Shown here: in pieces, positions 49,960-59,411 of the stretch
Layout of the letters: each line of letters opens with the position of its first letter
How positions within the stretch are numbered: the first letter of the stretch is position 1
Assembly: GCA_017503075.1 (NCBI GenBank)
Contig: JAFVTU010000001.1
Location: 1 to 64,000 of the forward strand
Length of the DNA: 64,000 nucleotides
Direction of reading: 5' to 3'
Source of the DNA: Paludibacteraceae bacterium
GTDB taxonomy: Bacteria; Bacteroidota; Bacteroidia; Bacteroidales; Paludibacteraceae
The notes under the pieces: model-generated
Seen by the model: the letters and a program-made list of their open reading frames with translations, nothing else
What the model was told of the DNA's origin: nothing
The model's database searches: none
Translations under genes and position numbers: made by a program

Positions 49960-51777
49960 TCAAGGTTTCATTGGCAGACCTAATGTATTGTAATATACTC
50001 CGTTATACTCAATGAAAAGTTGACCGTTACGGATAATCTTTGTGCCTATTTTCGATTTTTCAGGTGTAATAATAATTTCAGTAGAAGTATCTGCACATGA
50101 GGTAATGTAACGAGAGTAAACATAATTGGTAGATGTTCCAGTACCACCATTTGCTTCGATGGTGATACTGCTAAAGGCAGGACCTTCACTTGCTGTACTT
50201 GTTGGACTGGAGAAGCGCAATGCACCTACTCCAGATGGAGTAGTGATAGGCTTCCATGTATAATCTTTTAGATTATTATTATCCGCCTTCAATTCGCCTA
50301 TTTTCTTACCAGCCACTGAGAATTCAATCGTGTTGTATGACGCACCTCCCCAAGTACGCATATTGATGGTTATACTCGTGATTTGGCTTGCATCCAATGA
50401 AGGAGATTCAGCATACGAATCTTTTATCATTTTCCAGTATTTGGATTGCTGATCCAAGTTATAAAGTGTCCAACCCTGTGTGTCGTTCAAATTCATAGCG
50501 ATTGTTGCTGGAGTAGAAACTGTGGTTTCTTCCTCTTCTAATTGAGCGAATACAGCATGGAAAGTAGTATTTTGTGTAATGTCTGGAGCGTCATCAGCAG
50601 TAGAGAACAAATCAGTTGGAACATTATCTTGTGTACCATTGATTACCTCTTCGCTCCATCCAACAAACTGATTACTTATCTCATCGCAGGACTTAGGTGC
50701 AGTAGGTAGCACAGCCACTACTCCACCCTTGTTCACACTTGTCGTAGGATTGCCTACTGTGTATGCCTCGCCATTAACAAACCACGTGATAGTACATTTA
50801 GTATCAGGATCAACAGCACTACCTCCCTTCAGGTAACCATTGCTCTCACCAAGAACGAAGCGAGAGTCGTATGCTGTGATTAGATCATCCAAGTCGAGCG
50901 TTTGACCCGCCTTTTCACCCCAGATATATTCAGCGAGATAAGGATAATCAATAAACGGGTTTCGGTTGCCTTGTGTTTGCTGAATACCATTGTTGCGGTC
51001 CACTTCTTTTTGCGACACAGGGTCTTGACGGTGCCATTTCATAAGCAATGCCACACCATATTTGGTCAAACCGAAAGAGCCTGTAGAGAAGTTTGTAGTA
51101 AATGTTTTAGAACCTTCTCCATCTGTAAAAGCTTTGTCGCCTGCCCACTTGAGCAACGCACCCATATATCCACGAGCGAAGTCACCCTTGTACTCATCAC
51201 GTGGCTCAAATACTGTACCTGAAGCAGAGATAGTAGCTCCTGTATTACCTGCAATGGTATTACCACCTACGATAGTAATACTCTTGGCAGAACCTTTCTT
51301 GTTACCGTGTTTATTGTATTCTGCGCTTGCTACTTCACCAAATGGATAATTGCTGCGCTCGCCATTCACTTTACCATCAGTAGGAACAAGGTGGAAAATA
51401 TCGCAACCTGGTCCTGATGTAGTACCACCATACCAAGATTTTGGAATAGAGTGTTCACGATTATAGCAATCACACTCATCGCTGTAATTACCACAGTGAT
51501 TGGAGTTTATGCTTTTCCATGTACAATCACTGTACATATCCCAAACATATCCATTCTCGTGCAAGTCAGTATACTTATACGCACTCCAGAGACCATCATA
51601 TCCCAGCGAGGAATAGCCCGTTTTGGTTACTTTTTGCACAGCATCGAAAAGTGTTTTTCCAGATTTTCCATCAATACTCACATAGTACGCAGGCAATGAA
51701 GTTGCTGGCGTAACGGTTTTCGCAGCCATCGACAACACGAAGAAACTGCACAGAACAAATAGTAAAGTTCGTTTCAT
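49960..51777 (-). CDS. Secreted endonuclease I-family protein with additional C-terminal domains
   Basis: 605 residues with a signal peptide (MKRTLLFVLCSFFVLSMAA). Residues about 30-290 form an endonuclease I (EndA/NucM-type) domain: CDCYNREHSIPKSW with the catalytic His109, then CDIFHLVPTDGKVNGERSNYPFG and the late NPFIDYPYLAEYIWG. These enzymes cut DNA non-specifically outside the cytoplasm. Next comes a short beta domain (CTITWFVNGEAY to NTTFHAVFAQ) like the Listeria-Bacteroides repeat, then a beta-sandwich (420-545). The end IIRNGQLFIEYNGVYYNTLG resembles C-terminal sorting/anchoring segments of Bacteroidales secreted proteins. It probably serves nutrient scavenging from extracellular DNA. 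Confidence 0.87.
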   Translation of the reverse strand: MKRTLLFVLCSFFVLSMAAKTVTPATSLPAYYVSIDGKSGKTLFDAVQKVTKTGYSSLGYDGLWSAYKYTDLHENGYVWDMYSDCTWKSINSNHCGNYSDECDCYNREHSIPKSWYGGTTSGPGCDIFHLVPTDGKVNGERSNYPFGEVASAEYNKHGNKKGSAKSITIVGGNTIAGNTGATISASGTVFEPRDEYKGDFARGYMGALLKWAGDKAFTDGEGSKTFTTNFSTGSFGLTKYGVALLMKWHRQDPVSQKEVDRNNGIQQTQGNRNPFIDYPYLAEYIWGEKAGQTLDLDDLITAYDSRFVLGESNGYLKGGSAVDPDTKCTITWFVNGEAYTVGNPTTSVNKGGVVAVLPTAPKSCDEISNQFVGWSEEVINGTQDNVPTDLFSTADDAPDITQNTTFHAVFAQLEEEETTVSTPATIAMNLNDTQGWTLYNLDQQSKYWKMIKDSYAESPSLDASQITSITINMRTWGGASYNTIEFSVAGKKIGELKADNNNLKDYTWKPITTPSGVGALRFSSPTSTASEGPAFSSITIEANGGTGTSTNYVYSRYITSCADTSTEIIITPEKSKIGTKIIRNGQLFIEYNGVYYNTLGLPMKP

Positions 51778-51802
51778 ATCTAAAATATTTACAAATTAGT
51801 TT

Positions 51803-51811
51803 GCAAAATTA
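51803..51811 (-). promoter_or_regulatory. -7 box of the endonuclease gene
   Basis: TAATTTTGC on the minus strand, about 26 bp before the ATG at 51777. Confidence 0.55.
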
Positions 51812-51856
51812 CAACTTTTTTTTCAAATCTACAAGTATTTTGGATTGTTTATCAAA

Positions 51857-51892
51857 AATACATCCTCACAAATAGTTTTGCGAGGATGTATT
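51857..51892 (-). terminator. dnaA terminator
   Basis: Stem AATACATCCTC / GAGGATGTATT, extendable across a mismatch by CAAA/TTTTG. It lies 36 bp after the dnaA stop. Confidence 0.75.
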
Positions 51893-51927
51893 CTCTTTGT
51901 AAAATTGTATAACTTACTAATATTGAT

Positions 51928-53307
51928 TTATCTAGTTAAATCTCGTTCTATGGAAGCCACTTCTTGACGCAGAACAACATCATAACTCATCAAATCTTCC
52001 ATCGTATTAAGCGAATGTGCAACAGTAGCATGATCACGATGAACTACTGCACCAATTTGGGCCAACGATGAATCGGTGTACTTCTTAATCAAATACATCA
52101 CTATATTGCGTGCGCGAACCGCTTCTCGTTGACGAGTACGAGCTGTGATAATCTTTTCTGTCACATTCATATGCTGGCACACTCTAGATACAATATCCCT
52201 AGGATCAAACGACTGTGGTTTGAGAGCAACTAATCGCCCTACTACTGTCTGTGTTAATGTCATATCAATAGGGCTGTCGGTTAATGTAGAATATGCCAAC
52301 AAACTAGCCAATACACCTTCCAAATCACGCACATTATCTGTCACATGAGTCGCAATATAGGTGATAATCTCATCACTTAATTTGATTCCATCTTTGCGAA
52401 TACGATACAATAGAATATCATGACGCAATTGATAATCAGGACGAGTAATTTCTGCTGCCAATCCCCATTTGAAGCGCGATAACAAACGATCTTGTACTCC
52501 ACGTAATTCCAGTGGGCTACGATCCGATGTTAATATCAACTGCTTATGACTCTGCTGCAAGTGATTAAAAATTTGGAAGAAAGAATCTTGCGTACCTTTT
52601 AAATCAGCAAAATACTGAATATCATCCACTATCAATACATCCACCGATTGATAGAACATCAAGAAATCTGGCACACGATTATGGTTAACAGCATCTTGAA
52701 ATTGCAGTTTAAATGTATTTGCAGCTACATACAATACACGCGCTGTTGGATTTAATTTACAAATCTCATTACCTATAGCATATGCTAAGTGAGTTTTTCC
52801 CACTCCACTTCCTCCATACAAAAACAATGGGTTGAATATCGTCTTACCCGGATTCTTCACAATCTCCACTGCCACGGCACGAGCTAGCTTATTAGGTTCG
52901 CCCTTGATAAAGTTATCAAAAGTGTATTGAGGATTAAGATGACTGTCCCAATCGGCCAGCACCTCAACGCTCGGTTGCGGCGCTAGTACAGATTTGGTAG
53001 CAGATAACTTGGTTGAATCACTAGGAATATCAATGCTACTACCAGCCATCAAAATACGATACTCTAATTGTACTTGTGATCCAAATACCTTACGCAACAC
53101 ACGTGAAAGAAGATTTAAGTAATTGTCTTCGATATAATCTACTATAAATTGACTTCTCACTTGCAAGACTAACATATTGTTCTCCCATTGGATAGGTTCA
53201 ATGGGTGCAAACCATGTCTGGTATGCGCTCTGCGACAGATTATCTCTTAATATCTGCTGACATTCTGCCCACAATATATTTATATTTTCTTGCATGTTGT
53301 ATTGCAT
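51928..53307 (-). CDS. dnaA: Chromosomal replication initiator protein DnaA
   Basis: A 459-residue AAA+ initiator. Domain I (SQSAYQTWFAPIEPI, about 25-40) is followed by a short linker. Domain III has Walker A GGSGVGKT (165-172) and Walker B LIVDDIQYF. Domain IV has the DNA-binding signature RDHATVAHS near 424-432. It starts at ATG 53307 or the in-frame ATG 53295. The usual partner dnaN is not adjacent, which is common in Bacteroidetes. The 375-bp region upstream contains a promoter and a terminator but no clear DnaA-box cluster. Confidence 0.97.
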   Translation of the reverse strand: MQYNMQENINILWAECQQILRDNLSQSAYQTWFAPIEPIQWENNMLVLQVRSQFIVDYIEDNYLNLLSRVLRKVFGSQVQLEYRILMAGSSIDIPSDSTKLSATKSVLAPQPSVEVLADWDSHLNPQYTFDNFIKGEPNKLARAVAVEIVKNPGKTIFNPLFLYGGSGVGKTHLAYAIGNEICKLNPTARVLYVAANTFKLQFQDAVNHNRVPDFLMFYQSVDVLIVDDIQYFADLKGTQDSFFQIFNHLQQSHKQLILTSDRSPLELRGVQDRLLSRFKWGLAAEITRPDYQLRHDILLYRIRKDGIKLSDEIITYIATHVTDNVRDLEGVLASLLAYSTLTDSPIDMTLTQTVVGRLVALKPQSFDPRDIVSRVCQHMNVTEKIITARTRQREAVRARNIVMYLIKKYTDSSLAQIGAVVHRDHATVAHSLNTMEDLMSYDVVLRQEVASIERDLTR

Positions 53308-53411
53308 GTACTAATGTACGCGTTCTACTATATGGTATAAAATCTTGTTATTTGTGAGAAATTCACGATAAACAGACTGTAAAAAAATCAAGTGTTCATC
53401 ACAAATCGAGT

Positions 53412-53420
53412 GCAAAGGTA
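53412..53420 (-). promoter_or_regulatory. dnaA -7 box
   Basis: TACCTTTGC on the minus strand, about 105 bp before the dnaA start. The rest of 53308-53601 is A/T-rich with no recognised gene. Confidence 0.7.
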
Positions 53421-53601
53421 CTGCTTTTTTTTTATTTACCAAAATTAGAATTTTGATGATTTTTTTTCTAAAATGTATTTTCTTATTATTCAGACACTTA
53501 CAAATTAGATATTGATTTACTTTAACTTATATTTTTTACCACTCGCAAGTAATTGATAATCATACACTATATATATAATTGTTCCACGAAAATTGTTTCA
53601 T

Positions 53602-53647
53602 AAAAAATCCCCAACTCTATTGATTATCATAGAATTAGGGACTTTTT
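53602..53647 (-). terminator. Terminator of the amidase-MCE operon
   Basis: An imperfect stem (GTCCCTAATTCTATG against AATAGAGTTGGGGA on the minus strand) with a small loop and a following T-run, 36 bp after the MCE gene stop. Confidence 0.75.
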
Positions 53648-53682
53648 CAGTATTTTCTACTAATTAGACTTCTGTAAAATTA

Positions 53683-54576
53683 TTAATTCTTAGGTATTCT
53701 TTTTTTGATGAAAGGTTGCTCCTTTATAGACATTACTACAGAATCTACATTCAACACTGCTTTGTCCAAATTCTTCAATGCAGCATTGAGGTTGTCGTGC
53801 AACTCAGTATCATTGAGCAATAGACCAAGAGTGCCATCTTCCGATTGTAGCAATTCATTCAATAATCGTATAGTTTCATTCAAATCCTCTACCGTATTTT
53901 GCACATTCGCATCTTTTACATTCGTCACAATCACTTGCAACTCTGCAATCGTCGTATCAATCCTAGCAATTATACTAGGCAATTGACCATGAGTGAACTG
54001 ACGGATATCCTTGCCACTAACTTTTAGATCAGAGGTGATTTGCTCTATATTACGCAAAGTAGCATTAAGACTACCCATCTCCATCTCACTCGTGAGATTA
54101 GAGATCAAAACATTGGTTTCTGCCAATAGACTATCCAAATTAGCCAACACCCCCGCTTGCAAACTCTCCATCAGTCCAGGCACTATCGTTGTCGTCAGTG
54201 TGTCACCACCTTTATAGGCCACACCTGTATCCTCTGGCAATAGCAACTCTATCGCAGCTCCTCCAAGTAATCCATCTGCCACCAATGCCATATTGGTACC
54301 TATAGGCAAAGTAATATCATCATTGATACTCACTCCTACTGTAAACGCAGGCACACGCGTGAAGTCGTAGTTAATCGACTCCACTAAACCCACTTGATGG
54401 CCCAATATATATACTGGCGCTTGTTCTGTCAAACCATTGCTGCGCTCAAATTGACCATAATAACAATCCGTAGGAGAGAATATATTCACTCCTTTTAGGA
54501 AATTAAATCCAAAATACAATATACCAGCACACACTACTGCCAATACACCTACTTTAACTTCTCTTGCGTATTTCAT
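53683..54576 (-). CDS. MCE/MlaD-family phospholipid transport substrate-binding protein
   Basis: A 297-residue inner-membrane-anchored periplasmic protein. One N-terminal helix (VGVLAVVCAGILYFGFNFL, about 8-26) precedes a single MCE domain (CYYGQFERSNGLTEQAPVYI to ADGLLGGAAIELLL, about 38-115). A long helical tail follows (about 130-290), with ISNLTSEMEMGSLNATLRNI and similar segments. MlaD-type proteins form hexameric rings that move phospholipids between membranes with an MlaFE ABC transporter, which is not in this window. The gene overlaps the end of the amidase gene by 4 bp. Confidence 0.92.
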   Translation of the reverse strand: MKYAREVKVGVLAVVCAGILYFGFNFLKGVNIFSPTDCYYGQFERSNGLTEQAPVYILGHQVGLVESINYDFTRVPAFTVGVSINDDITLPIGTNMALVADGLLGGAAIELLLPEDTGVAYKGGDTLTTTIVPGLMESLQAGVLANLDSLLAETNVLISNLTSEMEMGSLNATLRNIEQITSDLKVSGKDIRQFTHGQLPSIIARIDTTIAELQVIVTNVKDANVQNTVEDLNETIRLLNELLQSEDGTLGLLLNDTELHDNLNAALKNLDKAVLNVDSVVMSIKEQPFIKKRIPKN

Positions 54577-55328
54577 TTCTTATAATATTTTTCAAATGCA
54601 TTAAAAATGCTATTAACTATCCCGTTTTTACCTGCTTCACTCGCTAACCACTTCTCTTCTTCTGCATTGCTCACAAATCCCATCTCCACTAATACACTTG
54701 GACAGGCCGACTGTAGCAATACCCAAAATGCTGCTTGACGCACACCTCGATTGGCACGATTTAATGTGCCTACAAATTGATTCTGTACCATTTCCGCAAA
54801 TGCCAAGCTATTGTCCATATACTGGTTTTGCATCAACTCAAAAATGATATAACTCTCTATTGAGTTTGGATCAAATCCTTGATATACTGTCTGATCCTTC
54901 TCTAGTTTCATCACAGCATTCTCGCGCATTGCTACATCCAAATTATCCTCCATACGATCAGTACCTAAGATAAAAGTCTCTGCACCTTGTGCCTTACGAT
55001 TCTCAGCTGCATTCGTATGAATACTAATAAATAAATCTGCATGATTCTTATTAACTATATCAGCACGCTGTTGCAAAGGCAAAAACACATCTGTCTCACG
55101 AGTCAAAACCACTTTCACTTCTGGATATACCGTGCGAATCTTACTAGCCAATTGTTTAGCAACTTGTAAGTTTAAATCCTTCTCCTTGACTCCATGTACC
55201 AAACCAATAGCTCCAAAATCATCTCCCCCATGACCAGCATCAATCACCAATGTAAAGGACATCAACGAACTTGCAAATATGAAAAACAATAGAGCACGAC
55301 ACACATTATTTATTCCTATTTTCAACAT
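54573..55328 (-). CDS. N-acetylmuramoyl-L-alanine amidase (AmiC type)
   Basis: A 251-residue exported zinc amidase that cleaves the amide bond between muramic acid and the stem peptide, splitting septal peptidoglycan. An N-terminal hydrophobic segment (RALLFFIFASSLMS, about 11-24) is the export signal. Amidase_3 motifs are VIDAGHGG with zinc ligand His33, VVLTRETD, a zinc His in LFISIHTNAA and the catalytic Glu in VLVEMGFVSN. The pairing with an MCE gene and 4-bp overlap is typical for Bacteroidales and implies coordinated envelope upkeep. Confidence 0.94.
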   Translation of the reverse strand: MLKIGINNVCRALLFFIFASSLMSFTLVIDAGHGGDDFGAIGLVHGVKEKDLNLQVAKQLASKIRTVYPEVKVVLTRETDVFLPLQQRADIVNKNHADLFISIHTNAAENRKAQGAETFILGTDRMEDNLDVAMRENAVMKLEKDQTVYQGFDPNSIESYIIFELMQNQYMDNSLAFAEMVQNQFVGTLNRANRGVRQAAFWVLLQSACPSVLVEMGFVSNAEEEKWLASEAGKNGIVNSIFNAFEKYYKK

Positions 55329-55356
55329 ATATCAATTGTCATTAATCTTCTCTGCT

Positions 55357-55388
55357 GCAAAGGTACAACAAAAAATGTACATATGCAA
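55357..55388 (-). promoter_or_regulatory. Promoter of the amidase-MCE operon
   Basis: -7 TACCTTTGC (55357-55365) and the extended -33 TTGCATATGTAC (55377-55388) with T-run on the minus strand. The start codon is 28 bp downstream. Confidence 0.8.
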
Positions 55389-55403
55389 CTTTTTTAGCAT
55401 GGA

Positions 55404-56597
55404 TTATTTTTCTAAGTTATATGCCTCTAGTGCTTTTTTTAGCACCAACATTGCCTTACCTAAATCTTCTTTGTTCAAAATATATGCCATTCGTACTTGT
55501 TTCTTTCCTTGTTCTGGGTTAGTATAGAAGCCACTTCCTGGCGCCATCATCACCGTTTGCCCCTCGTATTGGAAGTCAGTCAAACACCATTGGCAGAATT
55601 TATCTGTATCATCCACAGGCAGTTGCACCATCACATAGAATGCTCCCATCGGCGTCGGTGCAAACACTCCAGGTATCTGATTCAATTGGTCAATTAGGAA
55701 ATTTCGGCGAGCCAAATATTCGTCATACACCTCTTCCATATACTCCTGTGGAGTAGAGAGAGAGGCTTCTGCTATAGCCTGACCTATCAATGGTGGCGAT
55801 AGACGCGCCTGACAAAATTTCATCACCGCATTGTGCACCTCTTTGTTCTTTGTGATCAGCGCACCAATACGAATACCGCACTCCGAATACCGCTTGCTTA
55901 CCGAGTCAATCAACACCACATTCTGCTCGATATCCTCCAAGTGAAAAGCGGAGATATAGGGACGTTTCGTATAGATAAACTCACGATATACCTCATCGGA
56001 AAAGAGATAGAGATTGTATTTCTTCACAAGATCGCGAATCTGCATCATCTCTTTCTTGGAGTAGAGATAACCAGTAGGGTTATTAGGATTGCAAATCAAA
56101 ATTGCACGCGTTTTTTCGGTGATCTGCTTCTCAAACTCCTCGATAGATGGCAAACGGAAACCGTCCTCAATATCCGTCTTCACAGATTTCACCACTGCTC
56201 CACACGAAATAGCAAATGCCATATAGTTGGCATAACTTGGGTCAGTCACAATTATCTCATCACCAGGATTGAGACATGCCATATAGGCAAACATGATTGC
56301 CTCCGAGCCACCCGTTGTGATGATAATCTCATCAGGCGAAAGGTCGATGCCATATTCGGCATAGTATCCTACCATTTTTGTGCGAAGAGACTTAATGCCT
56401 TGTGATGGACTATATTCGAGCACCTCTTGGCTAAAATTCTGCAAGGCATCCATGGCGCAAGCAGGAGTTTTAATATCAGGCTGACCGATATTTAAGTGAT
56501 AGATATGCACACCGTTACGCTTAGCTGCGTCTGCATATTTCGCCAGTTTTCGGATAGGCGATTCTGGCATATTTTGCGCACGAGTAGAAATTTTCAT
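55404..56597 (-). CDS. Class I/II PLP aminotransferase (aspartate aminotransferase-like)
   Basis: A 397-residue fold-type I aminotransferase. The N-terminal SPIRKLAKYADAAKRNGVHI precedes LNIGQPDIKTP (substrate-binding Gly region). The cofactor Asn/Asp/Tyr elements are NPNNPTGYLYSK and YLFSDEVYREF, the PLP lysine is in IDSVSKRYSECGIRIG, and the carboxylate-binding Arg is in KKQVRMAYIL. Relatives in Bacteroidales are annotated as aspartate or aromatic aminotransferases; the amino-acid preference cannot be fixed here. ATG 56597 gives the conserved MKISTRAQNMPES start; the frame open upstream crosses the promoter. Confidence 0.92.
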   Translation of the reverse strand: MKISTRAQNMPESPIRKLAKYADAAKRNGVHIYHLNIGQPDIKTPACAMDALQNFSQEVLEYSPSQGIKSLRTKMVGYYAEYGIDLSPDEIIITTGGSEAIMFAYMACLNPGDEIIVTDPSYANYMAFAISCGAVVKSVKTDIEDGFRLPSIEEFEKQITEKTRAILICNPNNPTGYLYSKKEMMQIRDLVKKYNLYLFSDEVYREFIYTKRPYISAFHLEDIEQNVVLIDSVSKRYSECGIRIGALITKNKEVHNAVMKFCQARLSPPLIGQAIAEASLSTPQEYMEEVYDEYLARRNFLIDQLNQIPGVFAPTPMGAFYVMVQLPVDDTDKFCQWCLTDFQYEGQTVMMAPGSGFYTNPEQGKKQVRMAYILNKEDLGKAMLVLKKALEAYNLEK

Positions 56598-56632
56598 ATG
56601 GTCATGATTTATATTCAGGCCACAAAGGTACA

Positions 56633-56640
56633 CTTTTTTT
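56633..56640 (-). promoter_or_regulatory. -7 box of the aminotransferase gene
   Basis: TACCTTTG on the minus strand, about 35 bp before ATG 56597. Only 37 bp separate it from the nrdJ terminator palindrome. Confidence 0.65.
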
Positions 56641-56677
56641 CTGATATAAGCAAAAAATATATATAAAAAATCTTATC

Positions 56678-56731
56678 AATCATTTATACCAAGGGCGCAT
56701 ATCGCGATATGCGCCCTTGGTATAAATGATT
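56678..56731. terminator. 54-bp perfect palindrome after nrdJ
   Basis: Two 27-nt arms without mismatch or spacer (arm: AATCATTTATACCAAGGG followed by CGCATATCG). It begins 13 bp beyond the nrdJ stop, so a terminator or mRNA-protecting stem is the simplest role. There is no T-run at the exit. Confidence 0.7.
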
Positions 56732-56744
56732 ATGAACTACTTTA

Positions 56745-59300
56745 TTATCCGCCACAGCGGCTGTAGCCACACTCACGGCAGTGCATACAACCCTCTTCGA
56801 AAATAAGTGGATTACCGCAATTAGGACATACTTGACCTTGCACTACTGTGCCGTCTTGGATATACTTCTTGAGCGCACGCTCCACACCTACTTTCCAAGA
56901 GTTGATGGACTCAGAATCCATTTGGAGTGAGCTAATCATCTTGATAACTTGGTCAATAGGCATACCATAACGCAAGACGCCAGAAATGAGCTTAGCATAG
57001 TTCCAGAACTCTTTGTCGAACTTGTAGCTCAAGCCCTCCATAGTAGTCTTGAAACCACGTGAATTGACAAATTGGAAGTCATAGCGCTTGGTACCATCCT
57101 CTTGTACCACACGGATAATCTTACCTTTGGTTACTGACTTAGGCAACAAGATACCCTCCTCATCGTCTGCAAGACCAGTAAAGATTTCATATGGCACACC
57201 ATCCTTCAAACCAACAAAGGCAATCCATTTATCCTTATTATTTTGGAAGCGAACTACATCACACTCCAATTCCGCAGGACGCACGCGTACCTTATTATCG
57301 AAGCAAACGCAGTTCTTCTCATCTTTCTTGTCCTCTTTCTTCTTCTCCTTGATGCCTTCCAATACACCAGTACGTGAGCCATCGCGATAAACCGTACAGC
57401 CCTTGCAGCCACAACGCCAAGCCTCTTCATAGAGTTTGCCAACCAACTCTTCGCTCACATCGTTAGGCAAGTTGATGGTTACTGAGATGGAGTGATCCAC
57501 CCACTTTTGGATAGCACCTTGCATTTGCACCTTCTCCATCCAATCCACATCGTTGGCAGTAGCCTTGTAGTATGGCGATTTTTGCACCAACTCGTCGATT
57601 TCTGCAGGAGTATAGCGGTGAGCAGGATCATACTCATAGCCATTAGCTTGCATCCAAGTGATGAACTTATGGTGGAACACTACATACTCCTCGAAGCTAT
57701 CACCCACCTCATCCACGAGGTCCACGTGTACGTTCTTATCATTTGGATTTACCTTACGGCGACGGCGATATACAGGTTGGAACACCGGCTCTATACCACT
57801 GGTGGTTTGGGTCATGATACTAGTAGTACCTGTAGGTGCAATAGTCAAGCAGGCGATATTACGACGGCCATGTTCAACCATGAGTGCATACAACTCAGGA
57901 TCAGCCTCTTTGATGCGTTGGATATATGGGTTATTCTCCTCGCGCTTAGCATCATATACCTTGAACGCACCACGCTCCTTAGCCATCATTACGCTACTGC
58001 GGTATGCTGCTAAAGCCAATGTCTTGTGTACCTCTACTGAGAATGCAGTAGCCTCTGGTGTACCATAACGCAAGCCCATAGCAGCCAACATATCTCCCTC
58101 TGCGGTAGTGCCCACACCAGTACGGCGACCTTGAGTGGTCTTTGCCAGAATCTTCTCCCAGAGCTCGCGCTCGGTACGCTTGATAGTTTCTGCCTCAGGG
58201 TCAGAACCCACTTTAGCCAAAATCTTCTCAATCTTCTCCACCTCAAGATCAATAATATCATCCATCATACGTTGAGCTACAGCAACATGCTTCTTAAAGA
58301 GGTCATAATCGAACTCAGCTTGGGCTGTAAATGGATTCTTTACGTAACTATAGAGGTTGATAGCCAAAAGACGGCAACTATCGTATGGACACAATGGAAT
58401 CTCGCCACATGGATTGGTGCTGACAGTCTTATAACCTAAATCTGCATAGCAGTCAGGTACAGACTCACGGGTAATGGTATCCCAGAATAGCACACCTGGC
58501 TCTGCGGATTTCCATGCATTGTGAATCACTTTCTTCCACAATTTGGCAGCATCTACTTCCTTTGTATAGGTAGGATTCTCTGCATCAATTGGATATTTTT
58601 GCACATATGGCAAGTTATTGATAGCAGCTTCCATAAAATCATCGTGCATCTTCACCGACACATTGGCACCTGTGACCTTACCAGACTCCATCTTAGCATC
58701 AATAAATGCCTCGCTATCAGGGTGTTTCACACTTACGCTAAGCATCAACGCACCACGACGACCATCCTGAGCCACCTCACGAGTAGAGTTGCTATAACGC
58801 TCCATAAATGGCACCAAACCAGTAGAGGTCAATGCTGAGTTCTTCACAGGGCTACCATGAGGACGGATATGGCTGAGGTCATGCCCCACTCCACCACGAC
58901 GCTTCATCAGCTGCACTTGCTCCTCATCAATCTGGATAATCGCACCATAACTATCGGCACTACCATCCTGACCTATCACGAAGCAGTTGCTCAAACTCGC
59001 CACTTGAAAATCATTACCAATACCAGTCATAGGACTTCCCGCTGGTACGATATACTTAAAATCGCGTAATAATTCAAACAACTCTGCCTCTGACATTGGA
59101 TTGGCATACTTGCTCTCAATACGCGCGATTTCACCTGCCAAACGATGATGCATATCGTCTGGGGTCAATTCATACAAATTACCAAATGAGTCTTTCAACG
59201 CATACTTGGTACTCCAAACACGAGCAGCCAACTCATCTCCACCGAAATAACTCACCGACGCTTGTTCTGCTTCTTTTTGTGTAAAAGTCTTTTTTTCCAT
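56745..59300 (-). CDS. nrdJ: Adenosylcobalamin-dependent (class II) ribonucleotide reductase
   Basis: About 851 residues; reduces ribonucleotides to deoxyribonucleotides using coenzyme B12. Landmarks are SNCFVIGQDGS (redox Cys), MKRRGGVGHDLSHIRP, the active-site loop STNPCGEIPLCPYDSC (radical Cys in PCGEIP), CLTIAPTGTTS, and CGCKGCTVYRDGSR in the C-terminal half. A C-terminal zinc-ribbon CPNCG followed by CMHCRECGYSRC is typical of the long NrdJ subgroup (NrdJm/vitamin B12-dependent). ATG 59300 is the natural start (MEKKTFTQKEAE). No cobalamin riboswitch or clear NrdR box was seen in the short leader. Confidence 0.95.
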   Translation of the reverse strand: MEKKTFTQKEAEQASVSYFGGDELAARVWSTKYALKDSFGNLYELTPDDMHHRLAGEIARIESKYANPMSEAELFELLRDFKYIVPAGSPMTGIGNDFQVASLSNCFVIGQDGSADSYGAIIQIDEEQVQLMKRRGGVGHDLSHIRPHGSPVKNSALTSTGLVPFMERYSNSTREVAQDGRRGALMLSVSVKHPDSEAFIDAKMESGKVTGANVSVKMHDDFMEAAINNLPYVQKYPIDAENPTYTKEVDAAKLWKKVIHNAWKSAEPGVLFWDTITRESVPDCYADLGYKTVSTNPCGEIPLCPYDSCRLLAINLYSYVKNPFTAQAEFDYDLFKKHVAVAQRMMDDIIDLEVEKIEKILAKVGSDPEAETIKRTERELWEKILAKTTQGRRTGVGTTAEGDMLAAMGLRYGTPEATAFSVEVHKTLALAAYRSSVMMAKERGAFKVYDAKREENNPYIQRIKEADPELYALMVEHGRRNIACLTIAPTGTTSIMTQTTSGIEPVFQPVYRRRRKVNPNDKNVHVDLVDEVGDSFEEYVVFHHKFITWMQANGYEYDPAHRYTPAEIDELVQKSPYYKATANDVDWMEKVQMQGAIQKWVDHSISVTINLPNDVSEELVGKLYEEAWRCGCKGCTVYRDGSRTGVLEGIKEKKKEDKKDEKNCVCFDNKVRVRPAELECDVVRFQNNKDKWIAFVGLKDGVPYEIFTGLADDEEGILLPKSVTKGKIIRVVQEDGTKRYDFQFVNSRGFKTTMEGLSYKFDKEFWNYAKLISGVLRYGMPIDQVIKMISSLQMDSESINSWKVGVERALKKYIQDGTVVQGQVCPNCGNPLIFEEGCMHCRECGYSRCGG

Positions 59301-59364
59301 GATATATAATAACTTACATTTTTTCTTATCTAGATTCCTCAAAAAATTAGTCGCGAAATCGACT

Positions 59365-59397
59365 GCAAAGGTACTATATATTTATGATATGTGCAAA
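59365..59397 (-). promoter_or_regulatory. nrdJ promoter
   Basis: -7 TACCTTTGC (59365-59373). An upstream TTTGCACATATCA segment (about 59385-59397) resembles the extended -33. Confidence 0.7.
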
Positions 59398-59411
59398 TAT
59401 TTTGACAAAAA

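Noticed and set aside
53308-53682. oriC upstream of dnaA
   Set aside because: A/T-rich, but I found no TTATNCACA boxes or clusters; the region is explained by the dnaA promoter and the terminator of the neighbouring operon.
59301-59400. Cobalamin riboswitch or NrdR box controlling nrdJ
   Set aside because: The leader is only about 60 nt, far too short for a B12 riboswitch, and the TATATATTTATG stretch does not give paired NrdR boxes.
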